Source: DASTPP01 sp035762175
GTDB taxonomy: Bacteria; Myxococcota_A; Polyangia; Polyangiales; Polyangiaceae
DNA: 64,000 bases
Direction of reading: 5' to 3'
Assembly: GCA_035762175.1 (NCBI GenBank)
Contig: DASTPP010000313.1
Span: 1 to 64,000, forward strand
Part shown: positions 53,820 to 62,515 of the stretch, piece by piece
Layout: the number at the start of each line of letters is the position of its first letter
How positions within the stretch are numbered: position 1 is the stretch's first letter
Program-made: the position numbers and the translations under genes
Notes under the pieces: model-generated
Seen by the model: the letters and a program-made list of their open reading frames with translations, nothing else
The model's database searches: none
Told to the model about the DNA's origin: nothing

Positions 53820-54415
53820 GTGGGTGTGACCTGGGGGCGGTCGAGGCGTACGCGCTCGGCGAGCTCGGGGGCGAGGCGGCGGGGCGGCTGCGGGCGCACC
53901 TCGGCGCGTGCGCGGCGTGCTCGCGCGAGCTCGCGCTCCTGCGCGCCGAGCGGCGGGCGCTCTCGTCGTTCGCGCGGGGCGAGCCGCGGCCCCTGCCCGC
54001 CTTCGAGGCGGTGCTCGCGCGCTCGCTCGCCGGCGAGGGGCGCGGGGCGGCGGCGGCGGCCGGCGCCAGGCCCGCGCGCCCGGGCGGCCGGCGCGGGGCG
54101 TGGCTCGGGCGCCTGCGGGCGCTCGGCGAGCGCGCGGTCGAGGGGGCGCCGCGGCCGCCGCCGGCGTGGGTCGGGCTCGGCGCCTTCGCGGCGGCGGCCG
54201 CGATCGTGCTGCAGTTCTTGCCCGCGGCGAGCAGCCCTGCGCCCTTCCTGTCCGACGAGCCCGGCGGGCTCGCCTGCCGCGTCGAAGAGCCGGCGCGCTT
54301 CGAGGTCGCGGTCGCCTCGGCCGAAGACGCCTTCCGCGCCTGCCTGATGGTGACGCCGACCTACGCGCCGCCCGCGCTCGTCGAGGGCGACGCGGCGGAC
54401 GGGTCGTTCGATTGA
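53816..54415 (+). CDS. Membrane anti-sigma factor with ZAS zinc motif
   Basis: 199 residues from a GTG overlapping the sigma-factor stop. The N-terminal HxxxCxxC motif is H28-L-G-A-C32-A-A-C35, the signature of zinc-containing anti-sigma domains that hold group 4 sigma factors. A membrane helix (VGLGAFAAAAAIVLQFLP) follows near 122-140, and the last 60 residues would sit outside. Its final codons (GAT TGA) are part of a GATT microsatellite. Confidence 0.88.
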   Translation: MSGCDLGAVEAYALGELGGEAAGRLRAHLGACAACSRELALLRAERRALSSFARGEPRPLPAFEAVLARSLAGEGRGAAAAAGARPARPGGRRGAWLGRLRALGERAVEGAPRPPPAWVGLGAFAAAAAIVLQFLPAASSPAPFLSDEPGGLACRVEEPARFEVAVASAEDAFRACLMVTPTYAPPALVEGDAADGSFD

Positions 54416-54443
54416 TTGATTGGTTGATTGATTGATTGATTGA
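54410..54443. repeat. GATT tetranucleotide microsatellite, 8.5 units
   Basis: Eight and a half GATT units with one GGTT variant run from the last sense codon of the anti-sigma gene through its stop. Because the unit is 4 bp and contains TGA across the junction, it supplies stop codons in all three frames. Confidence 0.95.
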
Positions 54444-54542
54444 AAGCACGCGGCGGCGTAACCGCCACCCCGCCCCCGTCACGTAGAGGGGCGACGCCGC
54501 GGCGCCCGGAGGCGGGCCGCGCGGCAGGCGACGGAGGCAATC

Positions 54543-55958
54543 ATGATATCGAGCGTGCGCGTCGGTGTGGTGGCGCTATCGTTGTTGATGGCGGCGGCGG
54601 GCGGTTGCGGTCGGGCGAACGAGGGCGGCCAGGGCGCGGCCCCGGGCGGCGCGGGGCCCGAGGGCGCGCCGGCGGTCGCGGCGGCGGCCGCGGCGGTGGC
54701 GGCGGTGCGGGTGCCGGTCGAGGGCGCGCCCGCGGCGGGCGTGGCGACGGCGCCGGTAACCATCGTCGCCTTCAACGACTACGAGTGCCCCTTCTGCCGG
54801 CGGGCCGACGGGCTCTTGGCCGAGCTGCGGGCCGAGTACGGCGAGCGGCTGCGGGTGGTGGCGCGGCAGAAGCCCTTGCCCTTCCACGAGAACGCGCGGC
54901 CGGCGGCGCTCGCGGCGCTCGCGGCGGCCGAGCAAGGCAAGTTCTGGGCGATGCACGAGCGGCTCTTCGGCGCGCAAGAGGGGCTCGGGGGCGACGCCAT
55001 CGAGCGCGCGGCGCGCGAGGCGGGGCTCGACCTGCGGCGCTTCCGCGCGGCGATGGGCAGCCAGGCCGTGCTCGACGCGCTCGAGCGCGACGAGGCGCTC
55101 TCGCGCTCGCTCTCGGTGCGGGGCACGCCGACCTTCTTCGTCAACGGGCGCGCGCTGACGGGCGCGCGCTCGCCCGAAGAGTTCCGCGCGGTGATCAACG
55201 AAGAGCTCGCCCGCGCCGAGGCCGCCCTGAAGAAGGGCGTCAAGCCCGCCGAGCTCTACGCCAAGCTGGTCGCCGAGGCGCCCGCGCCCCCGGCCGCGCC
55301 CGAGGGCGAGGGCGGCGACTGCGGTTGCGGCGACAAAGACAAGGGCGGCGAGTGCCCCGGCGCTGGCGCGGCCGACAAGGCCGGCGGCGAGTGCCAGGGC
55401 GGGGCGGCGGCGCCGGGCGGGGCCGACGCGCCCGTCGAAGAGGTGCAGCTCGGCGACGCGCCCCTGCGGGGCCCGGCCGACGCGCCCGTCACGGTGGTCG
55501 TCTTCTCCGACTTCGAGTGCCCCTTCTGCGCCAAGGCCGAGCGCACCCTCGCCGAGCTCGAGAAGCAGTACGCCGGCAAGCTGCGCGTCGCCTACAAGAG
55601 CCGGCCCTTGCCCTTCCACAAGCACGCGAAGCTCGCGGCCAAGGCCGCCCTCGCCGCCGACGAGCAAGGCAAGTTCTGGGCGTACCACGACGCCCTGCTC
55701 GCCAACCAGCGCGAGCTCGAACGCCCCGCGCTCGAGCGGCTCGCGCGCGAGCTCGGGCTGCGCCTGGCCCGCTTCGACGCCGCGCTCGACTCCGACCGGG
55801 CCGAGGCGCGCCTGCAGGCCGACATCGGCGAGGCCGACCGGCTGAAGGTCGCGGGCACCCCCACCTTCTTCATCAACGGCCGGCGCTTGGTCGGCGCCCA
55901 GCCCGTCGAGGCCTTCCGGGCCGTCATCGACAAAGAGCTCGAGCGCGCCGGGCGCTGA
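54543..55958 (+). CDS. Lipoprotein with two tandem DsbA/thioredoxin-like domains
   Basis: 471 residues. A signal with a lipobox-like AAAGGC (Cys22) is followed by an Ala-rich linker and a first DsbA-like domain, active site C82-P-F-C85, cis-Pro in RGTPTFFVNG. A Gly/Cys-rich linker (GGDCGCGDKDKGGECPGAGA) leads to a second domain with C326-P-F-C329 and AGTPTFFING. Both domains are complete and similar to each other, indicating internal duplication. Expected role is thiol-disulfide exchange on envelope proteins. It may be under control of the ECF sigma factor just upstream; this is inferred from position. Confidence 0.88.
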   Translation: MISSVRVGVVALSLLMAAAGGCGRANEGGQGAAPGGAGPEGAPAVAAAAAAVAAVRVPVEGAPAAGVATAPVTIVAFNDYECPFCRRADGLLAELRAEYGERLRVVARQKPLPFHENARPAALAALAAAEQGKFWAMHERLFGAQEGLGGDAIERAAREAGLDLRRFRAAMGSQAVLDALERDEALSRSLSVRGTPTFFVNGRALTGARSPEEFRAVINEELARAEAALKKGVKPAELYAKLVAEAPAPPAAPEGEGGDCGCGDKDKGGECPGAGAADKAGGECQGGAAAPGGADAPVEEVQLGDAPLRGPADAPVTVVVFSDFECPFCAKAERTLAELEKQYAGKLRVAYKSRPLPFHKHAKLAAKAALAADEQGKFWAYHDALLANQRELERPALERLARELGLRLARFDAALDSDRAEARLQADIGEADRLKVAGTPTFFINGRRLVGAQPVEAFRAVIDKELERAGR

Positions 55959-56075
55959 GCCGGCGTGAACGGTAGCCGGACGGTCCGGCGACCGTTCCGA
56001 GGGGCCGCGCCGGGGCCGGCGGCAGGGTTTTTCGCGGCCCCGGCGCGCGGCCCGCCGCGTGCTCGTGGCCCCAGC

Positions 56076-59000
56076 ATGACCGGAATGCCCAACCTGCCCG
56101 AGCTCACCGTCGGCCCCGCCTCCCGCCGGGGCGCCGTCACCGTCTTGCCGCTCTTCGCCGCCGCGCCGCCGCGCCAGGCCGACTACCGCCTCGGCGCCGA
56201 CGCCATCGCCGACGGGGCGCTCGTGATCCGCGAGCTCGCGCAAGGCATGGACGCCGGCCAGCTCGAGGCCCTCAACCGCGACGTCCGCCGCGTCTTGCTC
56301 GTCGAGGGCGACCACCTGCTCGGCATCAACCAGAACCGGGTGCTGACCTCGACGGCGCTGGTCGGCGGCTTTCAGCGCCTGGGCCTGCCCGTCTCCTGCG
56401 TCGAGCGGGGGCGCAGCCGGCCGCACGCGAAGCCCGCCCCGCTCACCGTCACCGGCGTGCCCGCGGGCCTGCGCCGCATCGTCAAACGAACCGTCACCCA
56501 GGCGCTGCTCTCCGGCCGGAGCCGCGCGGCCGACCAAGACTGGATCTGGGGCGAGATCGCCGACCAGCAGCGCCGCCTGCGGGTGCGCTCGGCGACGGCG
56601 GCGCTCGCCCACACCTTCGCCGAGCGCGCGGGCGAGATCGGCGACGTGGCCGGCGGGCTGCCCTACGCGCCGGGCGCGGTGGGCCTCGCGATCGGCGTCG
56701 GCGCCGAGCTCGTCTCGATCGACCTCTTCGACGCCCCGGCGACCTGCGCCCACTACTGGCAGCGCCTGGTGCAGGGCGCGGCGCTCGAGGGGCTCTCGTC
56801 GGGGCCCGAGGGCCTCGTCGGGGGGGCCGAGGTGCACGCGCTGCTCGAGCAGCTGCGCGGCGCGAGTTGGACTTCGGTCGCCCCGGTCGGCGAGGGCGAG
56901 GAGCTGCGGGCGGCGACGCCGGCGGGCGCGTCGGCCTCGGCGCTGCTCTTCGGGCCGGGCCTCGTGCACTTCGGCGCCGTCACCGGGGCGCCCCGCGCGG
57001 GGGCGGCCGACACGGACGGCGTGCTACGCTCGGGGCCGGGCCGGCGGCCCGCCCCCATGCGCTACCAACTGCCCGAGGCGCTCGCCGGCCGCTACACGAT
57101 CGCGGGGCGAATCGGCGTCGGCGGCGCGAAAGAGGTGTTCCGCGCGACGCCGGCGGGGGGCGGCCCCGACGTGGCCATCGCGCGGGTGCCGGGCGTCGAG
57201 CCCGAGGCGTTCGAGCACGAGGTGGCCATCCTCCGGCGCGTCGAGAGCGAGTACGTCCCGCGCATCTTCGAGTCGCTGGTCGACGAGTACGGCGACGGCT
57301 ACCTCGTGATGGAGCGTTGCGACGGCCCGAGCCTCGCGCAGATCGTCGCGCGCGGCCCGCTCTCGGTCGACGAGGCCGGGCCCATCGTGCTCGCCTTCGC
57401 CCGCGGCCTGCGCACGATTCACGACGCGGCGGTGCTGCACCGCGACGTCAAGCTCGAGAACGTCATGCTCTCGTCGACGCCCGCGGGCGCGACGGCGCTC
57501 AAGATCCTCGACTTTGGGCTCTCGGCGCAGGCCACGAGCGCGGCGACGTCGGTGGGCCGGGCCAGCCTCGCGGGCACCTTCCCCTATATGGCGCGCGAGG
57601 TCTTGACCGGCCAGGGCCTCGACGCCCGGTCCGACGTGTACGCGTTCGGCGTCTGCTGCTACCGCCTGCTGGTCGGCGACTTCCCCCTGCCGCCGGCCGA
57701 GGGCGAGTCCGACCTCGCGTACCTGTCGCGCCTCTGCGCCGTCCGAGCCCACGATCTCTCGCGGCTGCCCGCGTCGCTGCCCGAGGCGGCGCGCCTGGCG
57801 CTCGAGGCGATGCTCGACGCCCGGCGCGAGCGCCGGCCCTTCATGCCCGAGGTCGTCGCCGCCTTCGAGCGCTCGTTCGCCGACGCGCCCCTCGCCGCGC
57901 CCGCCGGGGCCCCGCGGGCCGCCCCCGCGCGGCGGCTCGAGCTCGCGCGCTCCTCGCGCATCGAGGCGCCCGTCGCGACGCCCGAGCACCTGCTCGTCGC
58001 CCCCTGCGTGTACGCGCCGCTCGTCGTGCTCGAGCCCGACCCCTCGGGGCGCTCGACCGAGGTGCGCGCCTTCTCGGCCGACGGCTCGCCGCGCTGGTCG
58101 CGCTGGGTCGAGGGGCGCCTGACCGCGGGCCTGCGCGCCGATCTCGACGGCGACGGCGTGCGCGAGCTCTACCTCGCCGGTCCCGGCCGCGTGGCGGCGC
58201 TCGACGCCACGGGCCAGGTCCGCTTCTCGAACGCGATCGGCGTCTCGGCCCTCGCCCCGACGCTCGTCACGCTGCCCGGCGCGTCGCCGCGCTTCGCGGT
58301 CGACGGGCGCGTCATCGACCCGCGCACCGGCCTCGACGTCGGGCGCCTGCCCCGGGTCTTTCGGGGCGACGGCCGCGGCCTGCAGCACGCCGCCGACCCG
58401 CGGGGTCTCGCCTACAACGGCTTCGCCTCGCAGGCCTTCTGCGGCGCCAACGGCACCGCGGCCGCCATCGTCTACCACCCGGGCGACGATCGCTTTCACG
58501 TCGCGCACCTCGAGGAGGGCCGCTCGGGCCGGCGCGTGCAGCTCGCCGTCTACGGGCCCGGCGGGCCGCGCACCCACGGCCTTTCGGTCGCCGAGTGCGA
58601 TCTCGGCACGGGCGACGCGGCCGAGATCGATCGCCTCATCGCCCGGGGCGCCCCGCTCTTCGGGCCCGAGCACTCGCCCCTCGCCGCCCTCGACGAGCGG
58701 GGCCAGGCGGTGGTCATCGCGCCCCTGCTCGGCGCCGACCGCGCGCTGCCCTCGTGCCTGAGCGCGTTCGCGCTGCCCTCGGGCCGGGAGGCCTGGCGCT
58801 ACCACCTCGACGTCGCCCGCGGCGCCCGGGCCCTGCTCGCCGACGTCGACGGCGACGGGCGCGTCGAGCTCGTCGTCGGCACCGGCGAGGCGCTCGCCGC
58901 CTACGACGCCTGGACGGGCGAGCCGCGCGGCACGCTCGCGTGCGACGGCCTGCCGGTCGCGTTCGGCGACCCCTTCGCGACCGGCTCCGCGCACCTCATC

Positions 59001-59138
59001 ACGGCCTCGCCCGGGGGCATCGAGCTCTGGCGCGGCCCGCGCTGCCAGCCCGGCGCGATGCACTGGGTGGGGCCCCGCGCCGACCTGTGGCGCACCGGCA
59101 CGCTGCGCCCGAACGGCCTGCCGCTCGGGCCGGTCTGA
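56076..59138 (+). CDS. ARPP-1 domain / Ser-Thr kinase / beta-propeller fusion
   Basis: 1020 residues in one uninterrupted frame. Residues 1-310 are an ARPP-1 (DUF6569) domain (LPELTVGPASRRGAVTVLPL, LVEGDHLLGINQNRVLTSTA). The kinase domain spans 338-600: H455-R-D457-V-K459-L-E-N462 and D479-F-G are intact. Beta-3 reads V-A-I-A369, lacking the usual Lys, and the Gly-loop G347-V-G-G-A-K352-E-V-F carries a Lys at the WNK position. YMARE replaces YMAPE. The C-terminal 400 residues form a propeller with calcium-type loops (DLDGDGVREL, DVDGDGRVEL). No membrane helix is evident. An internal ATG at 57057 could give a kinase-propeller form. Convergent with a sigma-54 activator. Confidence 0.85.
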   Translation: MTGMPNLPELTVGPASRRGAVTVLPLFAAAPPRQADYRLGADAIADGALVIRELAQGMDAGQLEALNRDVRRVLLVEGDHLLGINQNRVLTSTALVGGFQRLGLPVSCVERGRSRPHAKPAPLTVTGVPAGLRRIVKRTVTQALLSGRSRAADQDWIWGEIADQQRRLRVRSATAALAHTFAERAGEIGDVAGGLPYAPGAVGLAIGVGAELVSIDLFDAPATCAHYWQRLVQGAALEGLSSGPEGLVGGAEVHALLEQLRGASWTSVAPVGEGEELRAATPAGASASALLFGPGLVHFGAVTGAPRAGAADTDGVLRSGPGRRPAPMRYQLPEALAGRYTIAGRIGVGGAKEVFRATPAGGGPDVAIARVPGVEPEAFEHEVAILRRVESEYVPRIFESLVDEYGDGYLVMERCDGPSLAQIVARGPLSVDEAGPIVLAFARGLRTIHDAAVLHRDVKLENVMLSSTPAGATALKILDFGLSAQATSAATSVGRASLAGTFPYMAREVLTGQGLDARSDVYAFGVCCYRLLVGDFPLPPAEGESDLAYLSRLCAVRAHDLSRLPASLPEAARLALEAMLDARRERRPFMPEVVAAFERSFADAPLAAPAGAPRAAPARRLELARSSRIEAPVATPEHLLVAPCVYAPLVVLEPDPSGRSTEVRAFSADGSPRWSRWVEGRLTAGLRADLDGDGVRELYLAGPGRVAALDATGQVRFSNAIGVSALAPTLVTLPGASPRFAVDGRVIDPRTGLDVGRLPRVFRGDGRGLQHAADPRGLAYNGFASQAFCGANGTAAAIVYHPGDDRFHVAHLEEGRSGRRVQLAVYGPGGPRTHGLSVAECDLGTGDAAEIDRLIARGAPLFGPEHSPLAALDERGQAVVIAPLLGADRALPSCLSAFALPSGREAWRYHLDVARGARALLADVDGDGRVELVVGTGEALAAYDAWTGEPRGTLACDGLPVAFGDPFATGSAHLITASPGGIELWRGPRCQPGAMHWVGPRADLWRTGTLRPNGLPLGPV

Positions 59139-59146
59139 CCCCCGGA

Positions 59147-59165
59147 GGGCCGGCGTGGCCGGCCC
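59147..59165. terminator. Hairpin between convergent genes
   Basis: A perfect 7-bp stem (GGGCCGG/CCGGCCC) with a 5-nt loop lies in the 31-bp gap between the convergent kinase and sigma-54 activator genes. There is no U-tract on either strand. Confidence 0.5.
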
Positions 59166-59169
59166 GCCA

Positions 59170-60708
59170 TCAGGTGGGGGCGAGCCCGAGCTGACGCATC
59201 CGTAGGCGCAGCCCGCGCGGGCTCACCTCGAGCCTCGACGCCATCGCGTCGACGTCGCCGCCGAGCGCCTCGGCGCACGCCACGATCTCGTCGCGCCCGA
59301 GATCTTTCGCCTTGCGAAGCCGCGGGCTGCGCGCGATGAGCGCGTCGAGGTGGGTGCGCGAGACGCCGAGCGCCTCGGCGGTGCGGTTGAGCTGAAAGCG
59401 GTGCTCGCGCAGCGCCGAGAGCAGCCGCTCGTGGTCGACGGCCCGCGCGTCGTTGACGCCGCCCCCGGCGAGGCTCGTGACACCGCCCCCGGCGGGGCGG
59501 GGCGGCGCGAGGTCGGGCTCGAGATCGGACGGCGAGGCCACGCGGCCCGCGCGGGCGGCCGCGGCGAGGCGCTGCGCGGCGGCGCGAAGCTGGCGCACGT
59601 TGCCCGGCCAGGGCTGGCGCACGAGGTCGGCGAAGAGCGACGCGGGCGTGCGCAGGCGCGCCTCGGTGGTCTGGTCGGCGAGCCCCTCGGGCAGCGCCTC
59701 GGCGAGAAAGCGCGCGAGCAAGAGGCCGACGTCGACGCCGCGCTCGCGCAGCGGCGGCACCTTCACGACCCTCGACGCGAGGCGAAAGTAGAGCGGGCCT
59801 CGAAAGCGCCCGGCGGCGGCCGCGGCCTCGAGATCGGCGTCGGTCGCCGCCACCACCGCGACGTCGACCCGGCGCGGCCGGCCGCCCACGGTCTGCACCT
59901 CGCCCAGCTCGAGCGCGCGCAAGAGCATCGGCTGCACGGCCTCGGGCAGCTCGCCGATCTCGTCGAGAAAGAGCACCCCGCCCTCCGCCCGCTCGAAGTA
60001 GCCCGCGCGCCGCTCGCCCGCCCCCGTGAAGGCCCCGCGCTCGTGGCCGAAGAGCTCGGCGGCGGCCACCGCCGGCGGGATGGCCGCCACGTTGACCGCC
60101 ACGAAGGGGCGCTTCGAGCGCGGCCCCGCCGCGTGCAGGGCCTGCGCCACCAGCTCTTTGCCCGCGCCCGTCTCGCCGCGCACGAGCACCGGCCCGCCCG
60201 CCGCGGCCGCGTCACGCACCTCGGCGCGCAGCGCGTGCATCGCGGCGCTGCGGCCGAACATGCCGAGCTCGCCCTCGCCCCGGGGCTCGTGATCGCTCGT
60301 CAGCCAGAGCACCACGCGGTCCGCGAGCGCCACGTCGAGGCCCCGCCGGACCTCGTCGGCCGTCACCTTCCGCCCGCTGCCCGCCGCGAGCGCGACCCCC
60401 CCGACCGAGATCTCGACGCCCCCGGCGTTCTCGATCTCGACCGCGCCCCTGGCGAGCTTGCGCACCACGATCGGCCGGCGGCTGACGTAGGGGTCGTCGA
60501 GCGGCCCGGCCTCGCCCCCCTCGGCGTCGACGAGCGAGGGCGTCAGCCGCGCGATCTCGGTGACCCGCTCGCCGAGCGCGATCACTTCGCCGGCCCGACC
60601 GATCGTGGGGTGGTAAACGAGCACCAGCGAGGGCTCGCTCGGCCTCGCCGCCGGCGGTTGCCGGCGGGCCTCGCGCGTGGTCTCGACGAAGCGCGCCCGC
60701 CGGGCCAT
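59170..60708 (-). CDS. Sigma-54-dependent activator with N-terminal FHA-like domain
   Basis: 512 residues. The N-terminus has an FHA-like beta region with DDPYVSRRPIVVRK at about 71-84, where FHA domains bind phospho-Thr. The AAA+ domain follows: Walker A GETGAGKE at 178-185, the sigma-54 contact GAFTGA at 225-230 and Walker B GGVLFLDEIGEL. The C-terminus has two helix-turn-helix-like segments (FQLNRTAEALGVSRTHLDAL, and VDAMASRLEVSPRGLRLRMR). Such FHA activators in myxobacteria are often switched by Ser/Thr kinases, and a kinase gene converges on it. One sigma-54 consensus is visible in the window, at 30794. Confidence 0.9.
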   Translation of the reverse strand: MARRARFVETTREARRQPPAARPSEPSLVLVYHPTIGRAGEVIALGERVTEIARLTPSLVDAEGGEAGPLDDPYVSRRPIVVRKLARGAVEIENAGGVEISVGGVALAAGSGRKVTADEVRRGLDVALADRVVLWLTSDHEPRGEGELGMFGRSAAMHALRAEVRDAAAAGGPVLVRGETGAGKELVAQALHAAGPRSKRPFVAVNVAAIPPAVAAAELFGHERGAFTGAGERRAGYFERAEGGVLFLDEIGELPEAVQPMLLRALELGEVQTVGGRPRRVDVAVVAATDADLEAAAAAGRFRGPLYFRLASRVVKVPPLRERGVDVGLLLARFLAEALPEGLADQTTEARLRTPASLFADLVRQPWPGNVRQLRAAAQRLAAAARAGRVASPSDLEPDLAPPRPAGGGVTSLAGGGVNDARAVDHERLLSALREHRFQLNRTAEALGVSRTHLDALIARSPRLRKAKDLGRDEIVACAEALGGDVDAMASRLEVSPRGLRLRMRQLGLAPT

Positions 60709-60882
60709 CGGGCGAAGTTTGCCGCCGAAGCGCCCCCCGCGGCAAGGCGCCCGGGCGCCCCGGGGTTTTGACGCGCGGGGCACAAACCGAGGCCTGGGGT
60801 TACCCAGGGGGAAGCGGTCGACTGCTTGTTTCGGCCCAAAACGCGCCGGCCGCGCGGTGTGGCCGGCTTCGGGGCGTCTGGG

Positions 60883-62379
60883 TTACTCCCAGTCGATGTC
60901 GCCGACGCGGCGGTGGCGGAAGAAGGCGTAGTAGACGGGCAGCCCCGCGCCGATGAGCAGGAGGCCGACGAGGGCCTGGCGGGGGGCGGTGAAGAGCGTA
61001 TTGACGAGCAAGAGGGTGGAGGCGACGAGAAAGAGCGCGGGCACGACGGGGTAGCCCCAGGCGCGGTAAGGCCGCTGGGCGTGGGGCAGGCGACGGCGGA
61101 AGAGAAAGACCGAGCCGGTGACGAGGGCGTAAAAGATCCACGAGCCGAAGAGCACGTAGTCGGTCAGCGCGTCGAACGAGCCCGAGAGCGCGAGCAGCGA
61201 GGCCCAGACGCCCTGCAGGGCGAGGGCGCGCACGGGCACGCGGGTGCGGGGGTCGAGGCGGGCGAGGCCGCGGAAGAGCAGCCCGTCGCGCGCCATCGCG
61301 TACGGGATGCGCGCCCCGGTCAGCACCGAGGTGTGCAGCGTGCCGATCGACGAGGCGACGAGGCCCGCCGCGCTGAGGCCCGCGGCCGCCGGGCCGAGGA
61401 AGCGCAGCGTGACCTCGCGCGCGACCGACGACGAGGCGGGCACGCTCGCGATCGCGAGGGGCGAGAGCACGTAGAAGTACGCGACGTTGACGAAGACGTA
61501 GAGGCCGACGACGGCGAGCGTGCCGCCGACGAGGGCGCGGGGCACGTTGCGCTCGGGGTCTTTGATCTCGCCGGCGACGAGGGTCAGGTTGTTCCAGCCG
61601 TCGTAGCCCCAGAGCGCGCCGAGCATCGCGGCGCCGAAGCCGGCCGCGCCCGAACGGGCCGCGGGGTCGACCCGCTCGCAGACGCCCGCGGCGCCCGAGG
61701 CGACGAGGTTGGCCCAGTCGCCCTGGGCGAGCCAGAGCCCGCCGAGGCCGATGCCGAGCACGAGCGCGATCTTGACGCCCGTCAGCACCGTCGCGGCCCA
61801 GCCGCTGACGGCCACGGCGGCGCAGTTGAGCAGCGTCGTCAGCGCGATGAGCGCGAGCGGGGCGAGCTGCATCGCGCCGAGGCGAACGGTGCGCCCGGCG
61901 AGCTCGAACGCGAAGGGGGCGCCCTCGAGCGCGCCGCCGGTCAGATCGTTCAAGAAGATGGCGAAGGCGACCGCGACCGAGGCCTGCGAGCCGGTCTTGG
62001 CGATGAAGATTTGCATCCAGCCGTAGAGGAAGCCGGCGCGCGGGCCGTACGCCTCGCGCACGAAGACGTACTCGCCGCCGGCGCGCGGCCAGAGCGCGGC
62101 GAGCTCGGCGTAGGTGAGCGCCCCGGCGAGGCTGAGCAGGCCCGCGGCGACCCAGGCGCCGATGACCAGCCCGGGCGTGCCGACGTTGCAGGTCATCACC
62201 CGGGCCTTCAAGAAGACCCCGGTGCCGACGACGTTGCCGATGATGATCGAGACGGCGGCGAGCAGGCCCAGGCTGCGGGCGAGCGTGATCTTGGGCGACC
62301 CGTCGCTCGGGCGCGACGGGTAGGGCCGGCCCCCGCTGTCGACGGGGGCGGGCGTGGGGGGCGGGGTCGGCGTCGGCAT
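60883..62379 (-). CDS. APC-family amino acid permease
   Basis: 498 residues with twelve predicted membrane helices. The first helix has the hallmark GLLAAVSIIIGNVVGTGVFL. GALTYAELAALWPRAGGEYV and ALWGYDGWNNLTLVAGEIKD are typical of L-amino-acid transporters of the LAT/APC branch. The N-terminal 30 residues are a Pro-rich tail. Likely an amino acid uptake or exchange system of the inner membrane. A 174-bp gap before the sigma-54 activator start contains no gene. Confidence 0.9.
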   Translation of the reverse strand: MPTPTPPPTPAPVDSGGRPYPSRPSDGSPKITLARSLGLLAAVSIIIGNVVGTGVFLKARVMTCNVGTPGLVIGAWVAAGLLSLAGALTYAELAALWPRAGGEYVFVREAYGPRAGFLYGWMQIFIAKTGSQASVAVAFAIFLNDLTGGALEGAPFAFELAGRTVRLGAMQLAPLALIALTTLLNCAAVAVSGWAATVLTGVKIALVLGIGLGGLWLAQGDWANLVASGAAGVCERVDPAARSGAAGFGAAMLGALWGYDGWNNLTLVAGEIKDPERNVPRALVGGTLAVVGLYVFVNVAYFYVLSPLAIASVPASSSVAREVTLRFLGPAAAGLSAAGLVASSIGTLHTSVLTGARIPYAMARDGLLFRGLARLDPRTRVPVRALALQGVWASLLALSGSFDALTDYVLFGSWIFYALVTGSVFLFRRRLPHAQRPYRAWGYPVVPALFLVASTLLLVNTLFTAPRQALVGLLLIGAGLPVYYAFFRHRRVGDIDWE

Positions 62380-62515
62380 GCCCGGGGCTCGGGCGCGAGC
62401 GTACCCCGGTTTTCGCCCGGGTCGACGGGCGTCGTGCTCCGGCCCCGATTCCGGGCAAGCGGTCGCGCGCGCGCTCGCGCGCCAGGGGGCGGCCCGCGCG
62501 GGGCGCGCCCGCCGC

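Noticed and set aside
57057..59138. Kinase as a separate gene starting at the internal ATG
   Set aside because: There is no stop codon between the ARPP-1 domain and the kinase, so read-through fusion is simpler. An alternative internal start remains possible.
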